Assembly: GCA_004154925.1 (NCBI GenBank)
Contig: QJNS01000083.1
Span: 222,861-286,860, forward strand
Direction of reading: 5' to 3'
DNA: 64,000 bases
Source of the DNA: Monosporascus cannonballus
Taxonomy: Eukaryota; Ascomycota; Sordariomycetes; Xylariales
This document shows, in pieces, positions 1 to 11,312 of this stretch. The first letter of the stretch is position 1; each line of letters begins with the position of its first letter. Position numbers and translations under genes: made by a program. The notes beneath the pieces are model-generated. The model made no database searches, was not told the origin of the DNA, and saw only the letters and a program-made list of their open reading frames with translations.

Positions 1-1401
1 CTAGCATTACAATAGGGGCTCTTGAGAGGGATGGATTTCTCCTAGCCTTCGCCCCGTGCAGATACGTCCCATGGTTGTGTCAAGGACATCCTCCGGACAT
101 CTATGTATCCTCAAGGTCGTATTGGCGGTAGACAGTAATCGTGCTGCAAATGATTGAAAGATAGCATGTCTCTAGTGACGGGTATCGCGTAAGCGATCAG
201 GTGAAGGAATGAGTAGTGAGCGGCGAAACGGACTTTGGGATCAACAGTTCAGCCCGGGGATAGTCCCTCAACCGGGATGACCAAGTGGCAGAATCTGTTC
301 CTACATACCAGATGGCGTTTGAGGAGATATCCGCTAGCGGTACCTGACACGACAATTCCTTTGAGATATCAGTGGCGGAAAACGAGGCTGGGTGGAACGG
401 ATCATCTATGCTCATGGTGTCGTTATACCCAGCTTCAGTTCTTCCTCTCTTACAGCCCAGGAAAGCAGTGGTTGCTTTCGAGATCCGCAGCATACCGGTG
501 ACAACGATGGTTTTTTTTTTATCCCGAAGCCCGGGATGGCCCTCTGTGCACTTGAGTCTACTCTTGACAACTCGGTCAATGTCTACATTATTCGGTTCAC
601 GCCAAATCAAATCAAGCTCCGGTTGCTCCCGGATTTGCCCAGGCGGACTCTGTAGATCCCAGCATAGCCAATCCTGGCGCTGACTTTTCCTTCAGTGCGC
701 GTGTCGGTCCTACCACTGAAAGTCCTGATGGATGTGCGACATGCGACAATGCCAAAAGAGAAGACGGGCCTGACCCGCTTTGTTGCGATCGGTGCGGGAA
801 GAAAACAACCAGACCTATGGACGGTAAAACGCACAGAATCGCAGGCTCAACTCAGCACTGAATCATCTCTGAGAGAGTGAACACTTTCTGCGTTATTGGA
901 CGACACGGTTATATTGCTTACAGCTCGCCGTCAGCACAACCGTCGCACCGGCCAAGCACGTTTAGCCGCGGGTATATCCATAAGTAGTTTGTCTGCAGAA
1001 GTGCCGGAGCCGCGAAAGGAAGACGCTGTATTTGAACCGAGACTAGGCGGCATCAGGGTGTTTTGACTGAAGTGAAGCTCAAGGCTAGGTTACCTACAGT
1101 TGCAGGCACCCTGAATTCATCTCGTGTCACCCTCTCGTTCGCCTTCCTAATCGCCCCCTCTATCTACTGCTTTGTCTAATCTTTTGCATTTCGAGACGCG
1201 CCTGCCCGGGTACGAAGACTACCAGCATCACAAGTCATGACATAGGCCAGGATCTGTGTCACCGCATACTCGAGGCGCGCCCCTGGCCTGGCTGGCGGCA
1301 GCGGGTGGCTGGTGTACATCTTCCGAATCTTTTTTCCCCTTTCCTTGTTTTAATATATAAACCCATTTCGGACCCACCTACCCTATACCTACCCTATAGT
1401 T
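1..1401. other. Gene-poor start of window, possible coding relic
   Basis: No intact gene is recognised. On the plus strand one frame stays open from about 574 to a stop at 859-861. Its end carries a cysteine-rich segment (CATCDNAK, then CCDRCGKK) after a Pro/Ala/Asp-rich stretch, which looks like the tail of a disordered protein. The frame has no start codon, and stops and frame changes lie upstream around a T-run at about 510-519. It could be a relic of a fungal gene or chance. From 900 to 1400 I see nothing coding. Confidence 0.25.
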
Positions 1402-1842
1402 TTAAGCGGCGCTATAAGAGAGTGCCTCCATGACAATCGACGTGATGGTATAAGCCTTGTTATCGGGCTTTGATTCCGTTTCGACATACGACTGGAGACT
1501 GCGGATGCCCCTCCCCCTAAATGCACCATCGTAGCAAGCCTGCCGTTCTGCTCCTGCTAAAGATCCATCCGGACCTTTTGCAGCAACAAAGAAGTTGGGT
1601 GCAATAGGGATGTCCTGTTGCGTCGAAGGGACGATATGCTCCTCTGTCAGGTTATTTAGTGCAACAGCGTGAAAGGTTGGAAGCAGTCTCCCAGGTAAGT
1701 AGCAAATGATTAGACCAATAATGCTAGCCTTCTCCAATACATGGGAGGGAAACGGCCCTGTGTATACGCCTACAACCCCTGTATAGCCGCCTTCTAAAAG
1801 CTCCGACCTTGGTGCGTGACAGATAATTGGAAGCTGTTCCAT
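1402..1842 (-). pseudogene. Relic of a conserved fungal hypothetical protein
   Basis: A 146-codon open frame on the minus strand has the composition of real protein. Its second half carries FVAAKGPDGSLAGAERQACY, then an RSLQSY segment and a DNKAYTITSI segment. I recall similar blocks from uncharacterised proteins common in accessory regions of Pezizomycotina genomes, but this could not be checked. After the TITS segment the reading becomes unlike protein and stops, and upstream the frame runs into low-complexity G-rich sequence. It is therefore probably a truncated, decayed copy. No function is known to me. It sits next to a decayed HET gene. Confidence 0.4.
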
Positions 1843-2099
1843 GATTCCTTGGGGAATATCATATGAATCCAGAAGGCACAGGGAAGCTCATCCGAGTTGG
1901 TTCCATACTGAAAGTGGATTCTAATGGTTCCTTGACAATCTGTATCTTTCTTAATCCGATAGATCTTTCTTTCATAATATGCCCAAGCCTCCCCGCCCCC
2001 GCGCCCCCTCCCCTTTTTTTTCTGGAGCACCCCGGAAACACTCTACCGTGTCCAGCTCCTGTGATACCACTTTGATGTTCTTGGTCCTACCCCTGACAA

Positions 2100-3694
2100 T
2101 TCGACTAGAACGATGGTCGCAGAACTTCAAGTCAGCTCACCATCTTTTGCCCAGCTGTGATTCCCACAGTTGCCAAAAACCAAGTAGCCCGGCACAGTTG
2201 AGATTTATACGCGAGTGGCTGCAAACCTGTGATGCGACTCATACATGTTGGCCTTATAAAATCCCTGAAAGGCCTCTAAAGACTCCCCCAGGATTTATAC
2301 ATGGTGGGAGAACCCAACTCGAACTTGTGCTTAGTCAAAATCAAGGGCACCCTCAGCGTCTCCCACATTGTTCTTAACGTTAGGCACTGCTGGGGCGCAG
2401 TGCCGGAAGATCTGAACCCCTGCACCCCCTGGAGCAATGTAGAGGAGCATAAGATTAGCATTGGCTTTAACAAGATCCCGAAAACATTCCAAGACGCCTT
2501 CGTGATCACGCGAGCTTTGGGGTTCCAGTATATTTGGATTAACTCACTGTATTATGCAGAAAGACAAGCGTGACTGGGTAATAGCAGCCGGTACTATGGG
2601 GGATGTATTCAACTCTGCCTGCTGTACCATCGCCGAAATTTCTGCCCATTCCTCTTGAGAGGGGTTTATTCGCGATCGGCAGCCTGGGTCTTGCGTTACT
2701 ACAGAACCAAGGCAGCACGTTGTACCTCTGCAAGGCCATCGATAACTTCCACTACGATGTCGAGCAAGCTTCCCTGAGTAAATGCGGGTGGGTGTTGCAG
2801 GAGAGGGCTCTATCGCGAAGGACAATCCACTATAGCTCCAGCCCAGGTCTACTGGCAGAGCGGGAAAGGAATTGGCTGCGAGACTCTAGCGAAGCTATGC
2901 AAGTAACACGTCCCTATGGTATTCCTCAACGAATGCCAGCTAATGCGCTCTTCGCAAATACAGTTCTATAGCTGAGTTCCAAGGGGATTCAGGTTTCCCC
3001 GACTACGTGCCCAGGTACTTCCGGAGCGGAAGGACCATTCTGCTTCAGACGCTTTATGGTATGTACTCCAAGCCCGCTTTCTCCAAGTCAACTGATGGTT
3101 GTGATGGCGATTCTAGGTTTGGAGCGGCGACTGGCCCGGACGTTCGAGACGGAGGGCGACTGGGATCTTGAAGCGCTAATATCTAGCGAATCCTGCTATG
3201 GAGACGGTGAGGGAGCGCTATATTAGACCCTAGAACATATCCTGACGACCGCAGTGTCCCTTCCTGGTCATAGATGGCCTATAACGGTGGGTAGCGTACA
3301 TTGAGACGCCATTCGGAAGCGTCGACTGGAACAATGAGGCCCAAGTTCCCTTCATGGTCTGGTCCGCGGTCGGCGTCCGACACAGATCGGGACATCTAAG
3401 CCGGCATCATAAATCCTGGCTCCTGCAAGACATATAAATATGAATTCCAATGCAGTGGAAATTCTGACGCGAATGACACGGGACGAGGTCGTAGTCCCTA
3501 TCCAGATTGTCTACGCTGCGTCATCCCTGGAAAGGACAAAAACAAAGGGTCAAGGGGAGCAGAACCATTATGTGCTCATATACAAATGGGTATCCCTTGG
3601 GCTACCTGATGGTATCTACAAGTGAGTTGGTGTTGGATGTCTCTTAGCATCGCACATCTCTATGAAACCGGGAGGACTGGTGCATATTCAGTAG
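2100..3694 (+). pseudogene. Decayed HET-domain (heterokaryon incompatibility) gene
   Basis: HET-domain proteins (Pfam PF06985) trigger cell death after fusion of incompatible fungal hyphae. Hallmarks appear in order but in different frames. About 2200-2290 encodes FIREWLQTCDATHTCWP, the usual N-terminal lead-in. About 2350-2550 encodes a RHCWG block, then KTFQDAFVITRALGFQYIWI, matching the core of the domain. From 2567 another frame gives KRDWVIAAGTMGDVFNSACC and a CTIAEISAHSS segment. About 2775-2830 gives GWVLQERALSRRTIHY. About 3300-3430 gives PFGSVDWNNEAQ and PFMVWSAVGVRHRSGHLS. The C-terminal part ends with a GLPDGIYK block, an in-frame stop, then VGVGCLLASHIS up to a stop at 3692-3694. 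Several stops and frameshifts break it, so no full protein is possible. Confidence 0.8.
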
Positions 3695-4271
3695 ATGTGT
3701 AGCGACCAGAAACTATGTTAACACTGCATCCGCAATGTATATATCGCCCGGCAAATACTTAAAGGGGGGATAAGCGCTTAGCGCAAAGTAGATACGTCTA
3801 GCCCGGGCGGCCATGGCCCATGGGTATGTATGCTACCTGTCCTTCTATTAGCAAGCCGCCTGTCGGCATGCTAATTAGACCGTTGGCCAACTGTAACTTC
3901 ATGCCTCACTCAGTGAGTCTGCAGCCCTGGCATAATTGATATGGCCAGATAAAGCCTCAATGGTAGTCTGATTAAATCTTCAACATGTTGTCAAAATTTG
4001 ACATTCAGGAGCCCGACCTTTTAACACCCTCTGCGCCCCCCACTTCTTATTAGTCAGTGTAGAGGGGGCTTAAGTGCCGAGTTGTGAACGATATCGGACA
4101 ACTTGTTTATGTACTTAGCTCCTATTCCCGGAAAGGGAGCTGAACGGGAGGGGGATAGTTAATCCGTGTGTACGAAAGAAACATACACCAAAACTGCGCC
4201 TATAAATTGGAAACACTGTCTAGCTCACTTCTCCTACTGTATCTGGGCTGGTCGGTCATATGTAAGGCATC
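3695..4271. other. Intergenic, upstream of decarboxylase gene
   Basis: AT-richer sequence with no recognisable coding segment. It must contain the promoter and 5' leader of the decarboxylase gene starting at 4272. No specific regulatory site is recognised. Confidence 0.4.
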
Positions 4272-5955
4272 ATGGACTCGAAACAGTTTCGTGAGGCGGC
4301 CGTCGCGTCCATTGACCACAGTAAGTCACATTAGTCCGAGCCTCGCTTATCTGCACTGGTGCCACAGGATGTTGATCTAGACTTCAGTTGTCGAGTATTA
4401 TGATACTATCGAGGAACGGGGGGTCGCCTCAACCGTCGAACCCGGTTATCTGAGGAAGCTCCTCCCGGCAGAGGCCCCCCGGGATGGAGAGGCGTGGGCA
4501 GACATCCAAAAGGACATCGAGGCCAAGATCCTGCCCGGAATCACGCACTGGTTCGTCCCGGACCCGAACCCGAGCCTTAGCCGCGGGGCCCCTGAACCAT
4601 GATCGGACCCCACGGTGCTAATGCGTAGAGGCAGGCAGTCGCCCAACTTCGCGGCGTGGTTCCCCTCGTCGAGCAGCTACCCCGCGATGCTCGGCGAGAT
4701 GTACTCGACGGCCTTCACGGGGGCGGCGTTCAACTGGATCTGCTCGCCGGCTGTGACGGAGCTTGAGACGATAATGCTGGACTGGCTGGCCAAAGCGTTC
4801 GGCCTGCCGACGTGCTTCCTTTCGACCGGCCCCACCAACGGCGGCGGCGTGATCCACGGGACGGCGTCGGAAGCCATCGCGACGGTGCTGGTGGCGGCGC
4901 GCGACAAGTACCTGCGGGAGGCGACGGCGCACCTCGCGGGCGACGAGGAGGCGCGGGAGGACGCTATGGCGCTGCGCCGCGGCCGGCTTGTGGCGCTCGG
5001 CAGCGCTGTCACTCACAGCGCCACAAAGAAGGGTGCCCAGATCGCCGGCGTGCGCTACCGCTCCGTGCCCGTGCATGCCGCCGACGGCTACAAGATGACG
5101 GGCGCGTCGCTGCGCCGCACCGTCGCCGAGCTGCGCGCCAAGGGGCTCGAGCCCTTCTTCCTCACGGCGACGCTGGGCACGACGGACACCTGCGCCGTCG
5201 ACGACATGGACTCGATCGCGAACATGCTGGCGGAGCTGGGCTGCGCCTCCTCCCCCGGCTCCGGCGAAAAGGCGGACGGTGCCGGCGAGATATGGGTGCA
5301 CGTGGACGCGGCCTACGCGGGGGTGTCGCTTGTGTGCCCGGAGTACCAGCACCTGGCGCGCTCACTGTCGCGTTTCCACAGCTTCAACACGAACCTGCAC
5401 AAGTGGCTGCTGGTCAACTTCGACTGCAGCCTGCTGTACGTGCGGGACCGGGCACCGCTCGTCGACGCGCTGAGCGTCACGCTGCCGATCCTGCGCAACC
5501 GCCACACGGACTCGGGGCTCGTGACCGACTACCGCGACTGGCAGATCCCGTTCGGGCGGCGGTTCCGCAGCCTCAAGGTCTGGTTCGTCGTCCGCACCTA
5601 CGGCGTCGAGGGCCTGCGCGCCCACATCCGGAAGCACGTCGGCTTAGCCGAGACGTTCGCCGGCCTGCTCGGGGGCCGCCCCGACCTGTTCGAGATCGTG
5701 GCGGGGCCGCGGTTCGCGCTCACGGTGTTCAAGCTGAAGGGCGGCGAGGGCACCACACTCGAGCAGCAGAACGAGCTTACGAAGAAGATGTACGAGACCA
5801 TCCTCGCGGAGGGGAAGATCTTCCTCTCGAGTACCGTGGTCGGAGGTGTGTACGCTGTTCGGCATAACCCCGCGACGCCACTCGTGGAAGAGCATCACGT
5901 TCGAGAACATTTCAAGATTTTCGTCGAGGCGGCTGAGACGGTACTCTCTAACTAG
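4272..5955 (+). CDS. Pyridoxal-phosphate aromatic-L-amino-acid decarboxylase family protein
   Basis: Three exons are inferred: 4272-4320, 4388-4550 and 4635-5955, giving 510 residues. The introns are 67 and 84 bp; the second has the weak donor GTTCGT and contains an in-frame stop, so it must be removed. The joined protein aligns end to end with group II PLP decarboxylases (Pfam PF00282), cytosolic enzymes that decarboxylate aromatic amino acids. Visible landmarks are THWQSPNF near 70, His198 (cofactor-stacking position), Asp295 in HVDAAYAG (pairs with the pyridine nitrogen) and Lys327 in LHKWLLVNFDCS (PLP Schiff base). The loop position holding the catalytic Tyr332 of animal DOPA decarboxylase, 29 residues after the lysine, is Ile356 (segment TLPILRN). 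Ordinary decarboxylation is therefore doubtful, and substrate and reaction are unknown. The coding GC content is much higher than in the flanking relics. The neighbouring HET relic suggests an accessory locus. Confidence 0.88.
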
Positions 5956-6348
5956 CGGATCTATTATTTAAGAAAAGTCGAAGAATTCAAAGGGTATGTA
6001 GATTCATGCTCTATGCTGTTCGTTATGCTAGTGTATACGTACCCTCTCAGTGAATATCCCGACCACCATCGCCGCTCACAGTTCATGCCCGAAAACCGTT
6101 ACATTATATGAAGTACACGCTTTTTTGGGTCTGCAAGTCATCAATGCTTTGCAACACCCGAACCAGGCCGACAATATGCACAAGACTTGTTCCTGATTGC
6201 AATCATTAACCCCGCATATGTCCTGAATGGAAAGGACCCTAGCCTCGACCATGTGGCCAAAGCTAGCAATGCTGAGGAGACATGTCTGAGAGTATTTCCC
6301 CTCCTCCCATCGTTCGTCAGTCCCTTATAATGAACCACGACGACTACG
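5956..6348. other. Convergent intergenic gap
   Basis: Shared 3' region of two convergent genes. It is AT-rich and contains no coding segment I can support. Confidence 0.4.
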
Positions 6349-6954
6349 TCACTCAGCGCTCCGGGCCCGTCTTCGGTCGTAATAACGGTCATCGTATCGG
6401 TCGCCATATCGTCCGTCATATTGATCCACATAACCATCATCGTAGTATCTGGGCCGGACTCCCGCATCGCGGGAATAGCCGCGGTGGCCGTCCCTGGTAT
6501 CTCTGGAGGCAGTGGTGGCACCACTCCCCCTCCTGTCACCGTCGCTCCGCCAGTCGCGGCCCCTCGATCCCTTGCTCCTCGACGACGACCACGACGACCA
6601 CGACGACGATGGGGCGGATCCCCGGTACGAAGAAGAGCCACCACCACGTCCTTCTCCCCCGCTGGCCCCCTGCAGCCTCCGCACCTCCCTCTCCTCCTCG
6701 CGCCACCTCTCGGTGTCGCGCGCCCGCATCTCCTCGATCTCCCTCTTGAGGTGTCTCTCCTCGCAGCGCTTGAGCGACTTATCGACGCTACATATCGTGG
6801 AGATGCCGAGGAGGGCGAGCAGGATCACCTCGCTGTACCCGTACCCGTGCGCCTTCTCGAGCTCCCTGCGGAGCTTGCGGTCGTCCGAGTCCGGCCTCGA
6901 GGGCATCGCCTCGTCCGGTTTCGGAAGAGCCCCGCTGCCACTGCCTTTACTCAT
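6349..6954 (-). CDS. Small single-pass membrane protein with charged Arg/Tyr-rich tail
   Basis: An uninterrupted 201-codon frame starts at a true ATG. Residues 1-39 are polar. Residues 40-57 form one hydrophobic segment (YSEVILLALLGISTICSV) of transmembrane type. Residues 60-95 are a highly charged helix rich in Glu and Arg, probably a coiled coil. The rest is low complexity, first Gly/Ser-rich and then Asp/Arg/Tyr-rich with many DRY-like repeats. I do not recognise the family; such proteins are common among lineage-specific fungal hypotheticals. There is no N-terminal signal peptide, so a signal anchor is the likely topology. A shorter plus-strand frame over the same DNA looks like a shadow. 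Confidence 0.6.
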   Translation of the reverse strand: MSKGSGSGALPKPDEAMPSRPDSDDRKLRRELEKAHGYGYSEVILLALLGISTICSVDKSLKRCEERHLKREIEEMRARDTERWREEEREVRRLQGASGGEGRGGGSSSYRGSAPSSSWSSWSSSRSKGSRGRDWRSDGDRRGSGATTASRDTRDGHRGYSRDAGVRPRYYDDGYVDQYDGRYGDRYDDRYYDRRRARSAE

Positions 6955-9035
6955 TTTGACTGATGATGGCGGTGACGACGATGGTGGTGATGCCGCTTTT
7001 ACTCGGGGCTATGCAGCTCTCTTGTGCTGACCTTTAGACGAAGTTGTGTGTCTAATCTTTTAATGTGCAGGCTGTATACGACGTGGAGGTGCTGTAGTAA
7101 TAGTATCACGTTTCAGTAAACATTGATGTGGTGTTTAATTGTGTGTAACCAGAACCAGAACCAGAACCAAAGACAGAGGCACGCATTGTGTATATGTGTG
7201 GGCTGATATCATTTCTATTAGTACGTGCTCCCGGAACCGAAATCGTCTTGAAATCGAGGGGGTGTTCCGGTCTCCCAAATCGACGTCCCCTGGACCAAGC
7301 CTCCTATCATAATTGGCCTGTTACATAGTTAACCCGGGGGATGCAAGGGATCAGGCCGGCGTGGGATTTCATCATTGAACAGCGTGGGTATACGGCAGGA
7401 AATGCCGTGAGAGATCCAGGGCGTTTCATAGAACTCTATGGTTTTGGCCAAGATTCTTGACGTCATCGCCTAGGAGAGGGGCCATCGTCGGTGCTGACCG
7501 CGGGCATGGCACGATGGCGTTGTGCCAAAAAAAAAAAGGTACCAGCTAATCCCTATGGATGGGCCTTTGAAGGCCCCTGCATTGGGTTTTGGTGCCGCTG
7601 ACGATGTGTGGAAGCCGAGTCTCTCCCCCCATATCGGCCTATGCCGTCATCATGGTAAAGTCTCCCCCCGTTAAGTATTTGCGTGCTATGAAATACCGCT
7701 TGGGTGGATGCTTTCTGGGCCTTGAAACCCAGCTAGCTCCGGTCGCCTGCTTTGCCGAATGACGAATTTGCGGGAACATTTCAGAAACTTACACTCGTTG
7801 CCTTCACCAGAGGTGGCAAGCCGCCTGCGTCAATGTTTCTAATGGGGCCGATCGGTTTGATGACGGAAGCGCACCTGCTGAAGTAGTACGGCGCGGCGCC
7901 TGTGCCAAGTGAGATAACTGCTAATTCACCGCAGAGCAAAGGATGGATTATTGATCAATCCCTGAAGGAGGATGGGTGTAGGAATATGCCATCAATCAAC
8001 AAAACATTGCCGCGATTGCGCTGGTATTGGGACTTCCTTCGCAACTTTCGCCTTGTCTCATCATCGCTCATCCAATGACATGCTGTTTCGCGGCGGCCAT
8101 GGCGATCGGATTCAGACCATAGTGCAAATGCTGTCATCCGTCGGGCCCCCAGGCGTTTGGCTAGGCCAATGCCCTACCGGACACATTATTCCGCGTGCCA
8201 GCGTGGCGCGTGAATTGAAGCATCCTGTGACAAGAATGTTATGAGTGCCACGACGCCTTAAGGTTACCGTCCGCAGTTTCGTCAGCACGCCCTCCACCGC
8301 CTGGGATTGAGAGAGGAGGTAGGTGGTGACATATCACTGGTTGAGACAGTATGAGAGCTTAAGGCGTCCTTTAGTTTGCAATCGGAAGGTCGGGAAAGCC
8401 CGGCGGTGTTCGCGCGGGATTACACTCATTTGTATTATCCCTCCGGACGAAGCCGGACCCAATGCCTCCGCCTATATAATCGTGAGCTATGAGAGCTCGA
8501 TTGTAGCGTTACGAGCGATGCTACCTTTCAGTGCTGTGTCATTATCGCTGTGAAACCGCGTCCAATGGCGAGGATCTATCGTTACAGAGATTAGGTAATG
8601 CCACCAGATTCTACCATGTCCTACTTCTATTTTTCTATGTGAGTCACAATACAGGGGAGACGAGACACCACAACAGAGACGGAGGCACGAAATCATGGTC
8701 ATTCTGTCCTTCCCGACGCCGGAGGTTCGTATCGATTAGTTTAACTTCGTTTATTAAAGGTACCTCGTCTACCCAATTGAGTTCCCTGACGTCGTCACTT
8801 CTTGGTCTGCTGTTGTATAACGTAATCGTATACCATCTAGCGCTATGTGGCTGTGTATGCTCGAATAAGACACTACTCCACCACGAAAGACCAAAGTGGT
8901 GAAAATACCTAATCAAGACGCTAGCTGGGCCAGCTGACTGCTGGTTCGCTGGGGGGTACACTATGCTACAGTCCAAGCCCAGCCCCGATCCCTACAACTA
9001 CCCGCCGTCGTCGCGCCGCTCGCCCTTGTTCATCG
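6955..9035. other. 2.1 kb without recognisable genes
   Basis: Only short frames occur on either strand and none matches a family I know. There are simple runs: AACCAG repeats near 7148-7167 and an A-run near 7528-7539. The mixed composition and absence of long frames suggest old decayed sequence. The left end must hold the promoter of the minus-strand gene at 6349-6954. Confidence 0.4.
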
Positions 9036-11312
9036 TCAGTTTATATATCGAACGCTCTTGTGCCATTTCTCAAAACGGTCAAGCATCTCGCGCGTGACTA
9101 GCTTTGGGGTATTCCGGATCGCTGCCTGCATCACGGCCATAGCGTCGTACTCGCCGCCGTCGACGTCAACGCCCATGAATGCGCGTTCGCAGATTCTGGT
9201 AACCTCGGCGCCCGAGTACCCCTCGAGCAGCCGCACGAGGGTGTCCATGTCGAGGTCGCCAGCCGGGAACCGCAGCTCCCTCGCCTTTCTGGCGAGAATG
9301 GTCTCGCGCGCCCTCTCGTCGGGCAGCGGCACGTAGATGATCTCGTCGAACCGGCCCGGCCGCAGCAGAGCCGGGTCCAGGGCGTCGGGCTTGTTGGTGG
9401 CCGCGAGCACGAACACGTCGCCCTTGCGCTCGAAGCCCGCCATCTCTGTGAGCAGGGTCGTCAGGGCCTGGACGCCACCGCCAGTGTCGCCCGTGCGGGA
9501 TCCCGCTATAGCATCGATCTCATCGAAGAAGATGATGCTGGGGCTGGCCTCTTGGGCCCGGCGGAAGAGGTTGCGGATCGACCGCTCCGTCTCGCCGACG
9601 TACATGTTCAGCAGCTCGCCGCCCTTGACGGCGAAGAAGTTGAAGTCCCACTCCGTTGCGATGGCCTGCGCCGTCATGGTCTTGGAGCAACCGGGCGGGC
9701 CGTAGAGCAGAACTCCCGTTGGCGGCATGAACAACGGTTTGTTAGGGTCCTAGAGTTCGTAATTAGTATATGCCGTCAGGGGCTTAGGAAAACCCCAAGA
9801 AAAGGTATAACCTACCGTAGAGGGCCGCCGCATCACTGTCTGAAGGGCGGTCTTGACATTATCGTACCCACCAATGTCACTCCAGTGCACGGTAGGTGGT
9901 TTAAGGTTAATGCCATGCATAGCAGTAGGCCTAACCTCCTTCAGCGCAGTATTTATATCGGCCCATGAGACCGGTTCATCGCTAGAATCGTCGGTCACTC
10001 GTCTGAATCTCGCTAGGACTGCCTGCTCATAAACCCTGTGCAGGTCATCCGGGCTGTAAGCGTGCGTGCGATCTCCAAGATCTGAGATATACTGTTCAGA
10101 CAGCTCGGGCGGAAACCGAGGATTCCAAGAACGGACAATCTCCTTCCTAGCAGCTGCGTCGGGGATAGGAAGAGCGATATGTCTTCGGAATCGAGTATGG
10201 CTTCGGAGCTCGTCAGGGATATCATCGAAGTAGTCGAGGCAGGTAGCCACCACGACCACATTCGGCCGTCTGCCTTGTCTCAAAGTCAGGGCTGCTAAAG
10301 CATCTAGGCCTTCTCCGATGACCTCGATGTATGATAGTCTATTTGGGCGCGTCTCCCCAATCAATTTTGAAATCTCGTCGATTAGAATCATGCTCGGGGT
10401 CTGCCGATCAATGGCAGCCTTGAACTGCTCCGCAACCATCGAAGGCTTCATATCCCGATCCCCGATTCGCGCGACCGTGCCCCAGTTCGTGGCAGCAATA
10501 TGATCTAGGAGCATAGACTTCCCGGTCCCGCGTCTGCCATGGATAACAATTCCGCAGGATCCCAGCACATTCGGAAAATTGCTGAGGTCAACTTCGAAGA
10601 AACGTAGAAAGTCATGTTTCAAGGTGTCTAACTGACTCTGGAGACCGGGTATGCCGCTTACTTCGAGCTTCCCCGAACTCTCGGGCTGCTTCGGGGCATG
10701 CTCCTCAGAGATGGCCACCTGCGTCAAGCCCGGTGTATACTTGGCAACATTACTGGAGCTACCGTTCACAGATTCGATGACAAAGCTGTACGTTGCGCCA
10801 TTTAGGACCATATCCTCCATCAACAGCCCAGGGAATATGTCTACAGCAATCTCTGTTGGCCCATAATTAGTAAGACTAAGCATATCGTCGAGGGGCAGAA
10901 CCTTACCAAGCCTTCTCTCGAGCTCGAACTCCCACCGCAAGCGTTCCCGGCCAACTAAAGACGAAGTATCCCCTGCCGTGGGTCGAGCTATTATAGATGC
11001 GGCGTCTGGGACGTCACCGGCGGGTGTCACTCGGACCACATCCTCGAGTTTAAGGCCGGCTGCCCTCTGGAAGGCCCGGCTGACGGTCACGATGCCCTTT
11101 CCGACATTTTTATCCCGTTGAGGCCAGGCAATCGCTTCCTTTCGGACAGGCCCAATCTCGACGTTGCATAGGCAGCCGGAAGTGAACCCAAATGTAATGA
11201 ATTCGGCCGGGTGGATAAATACCCTCGCCGAATGCTTATAACTTGGGGTTTTCTGGGTCAGGTCCGTCGACTGGATGCGGACCTTGTAGTGCTCAGGCTC
11301 CTTTTTGGACAT
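9036..11312 (-). CDS. Afg2/Cdc48-type double AAA+ ATPase, divergent first ring
   Basis: Two exons (9816-11312 and 9036-9749) are joined across a 66-bp intron with donor GTAGGT and acceptor CTCTAG, giving 736 residues. The start is the first true ATG (MSKKEPEHY); the frame extends upstream only through a GTG. Residues 1-200 resemble the N-terminal domain of Cdc48 relatives. The first AAA module has Walker A GRRGTGKS (259-266) and Walker B MILIDE (about 308-313). The second has Walker A GPPGCSKT (516-523), pore-loop MYVGETE, Walker B IIFFDE (about 571-576) and LDPALLRPGRFD. GPPGCSKT is the form seen in Afg2/Drg1, which removes Rlp24 from pre-60S ribosomes. The first module lacks a recognisable pore loop between Walker A and B, so this may be a fungal paralogue rather than Afg2 itself. 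Confidence 0.85.

Noticed and set aside
4618..5352. A 244-codon minus-strand frame opposite the decarboxylase gene
   Set aside because: It is a shadow of the GC-rich coding strand: Arg/Ala/Gly-rich with no domain, while the plus strand encodes a full PLP enzyme.
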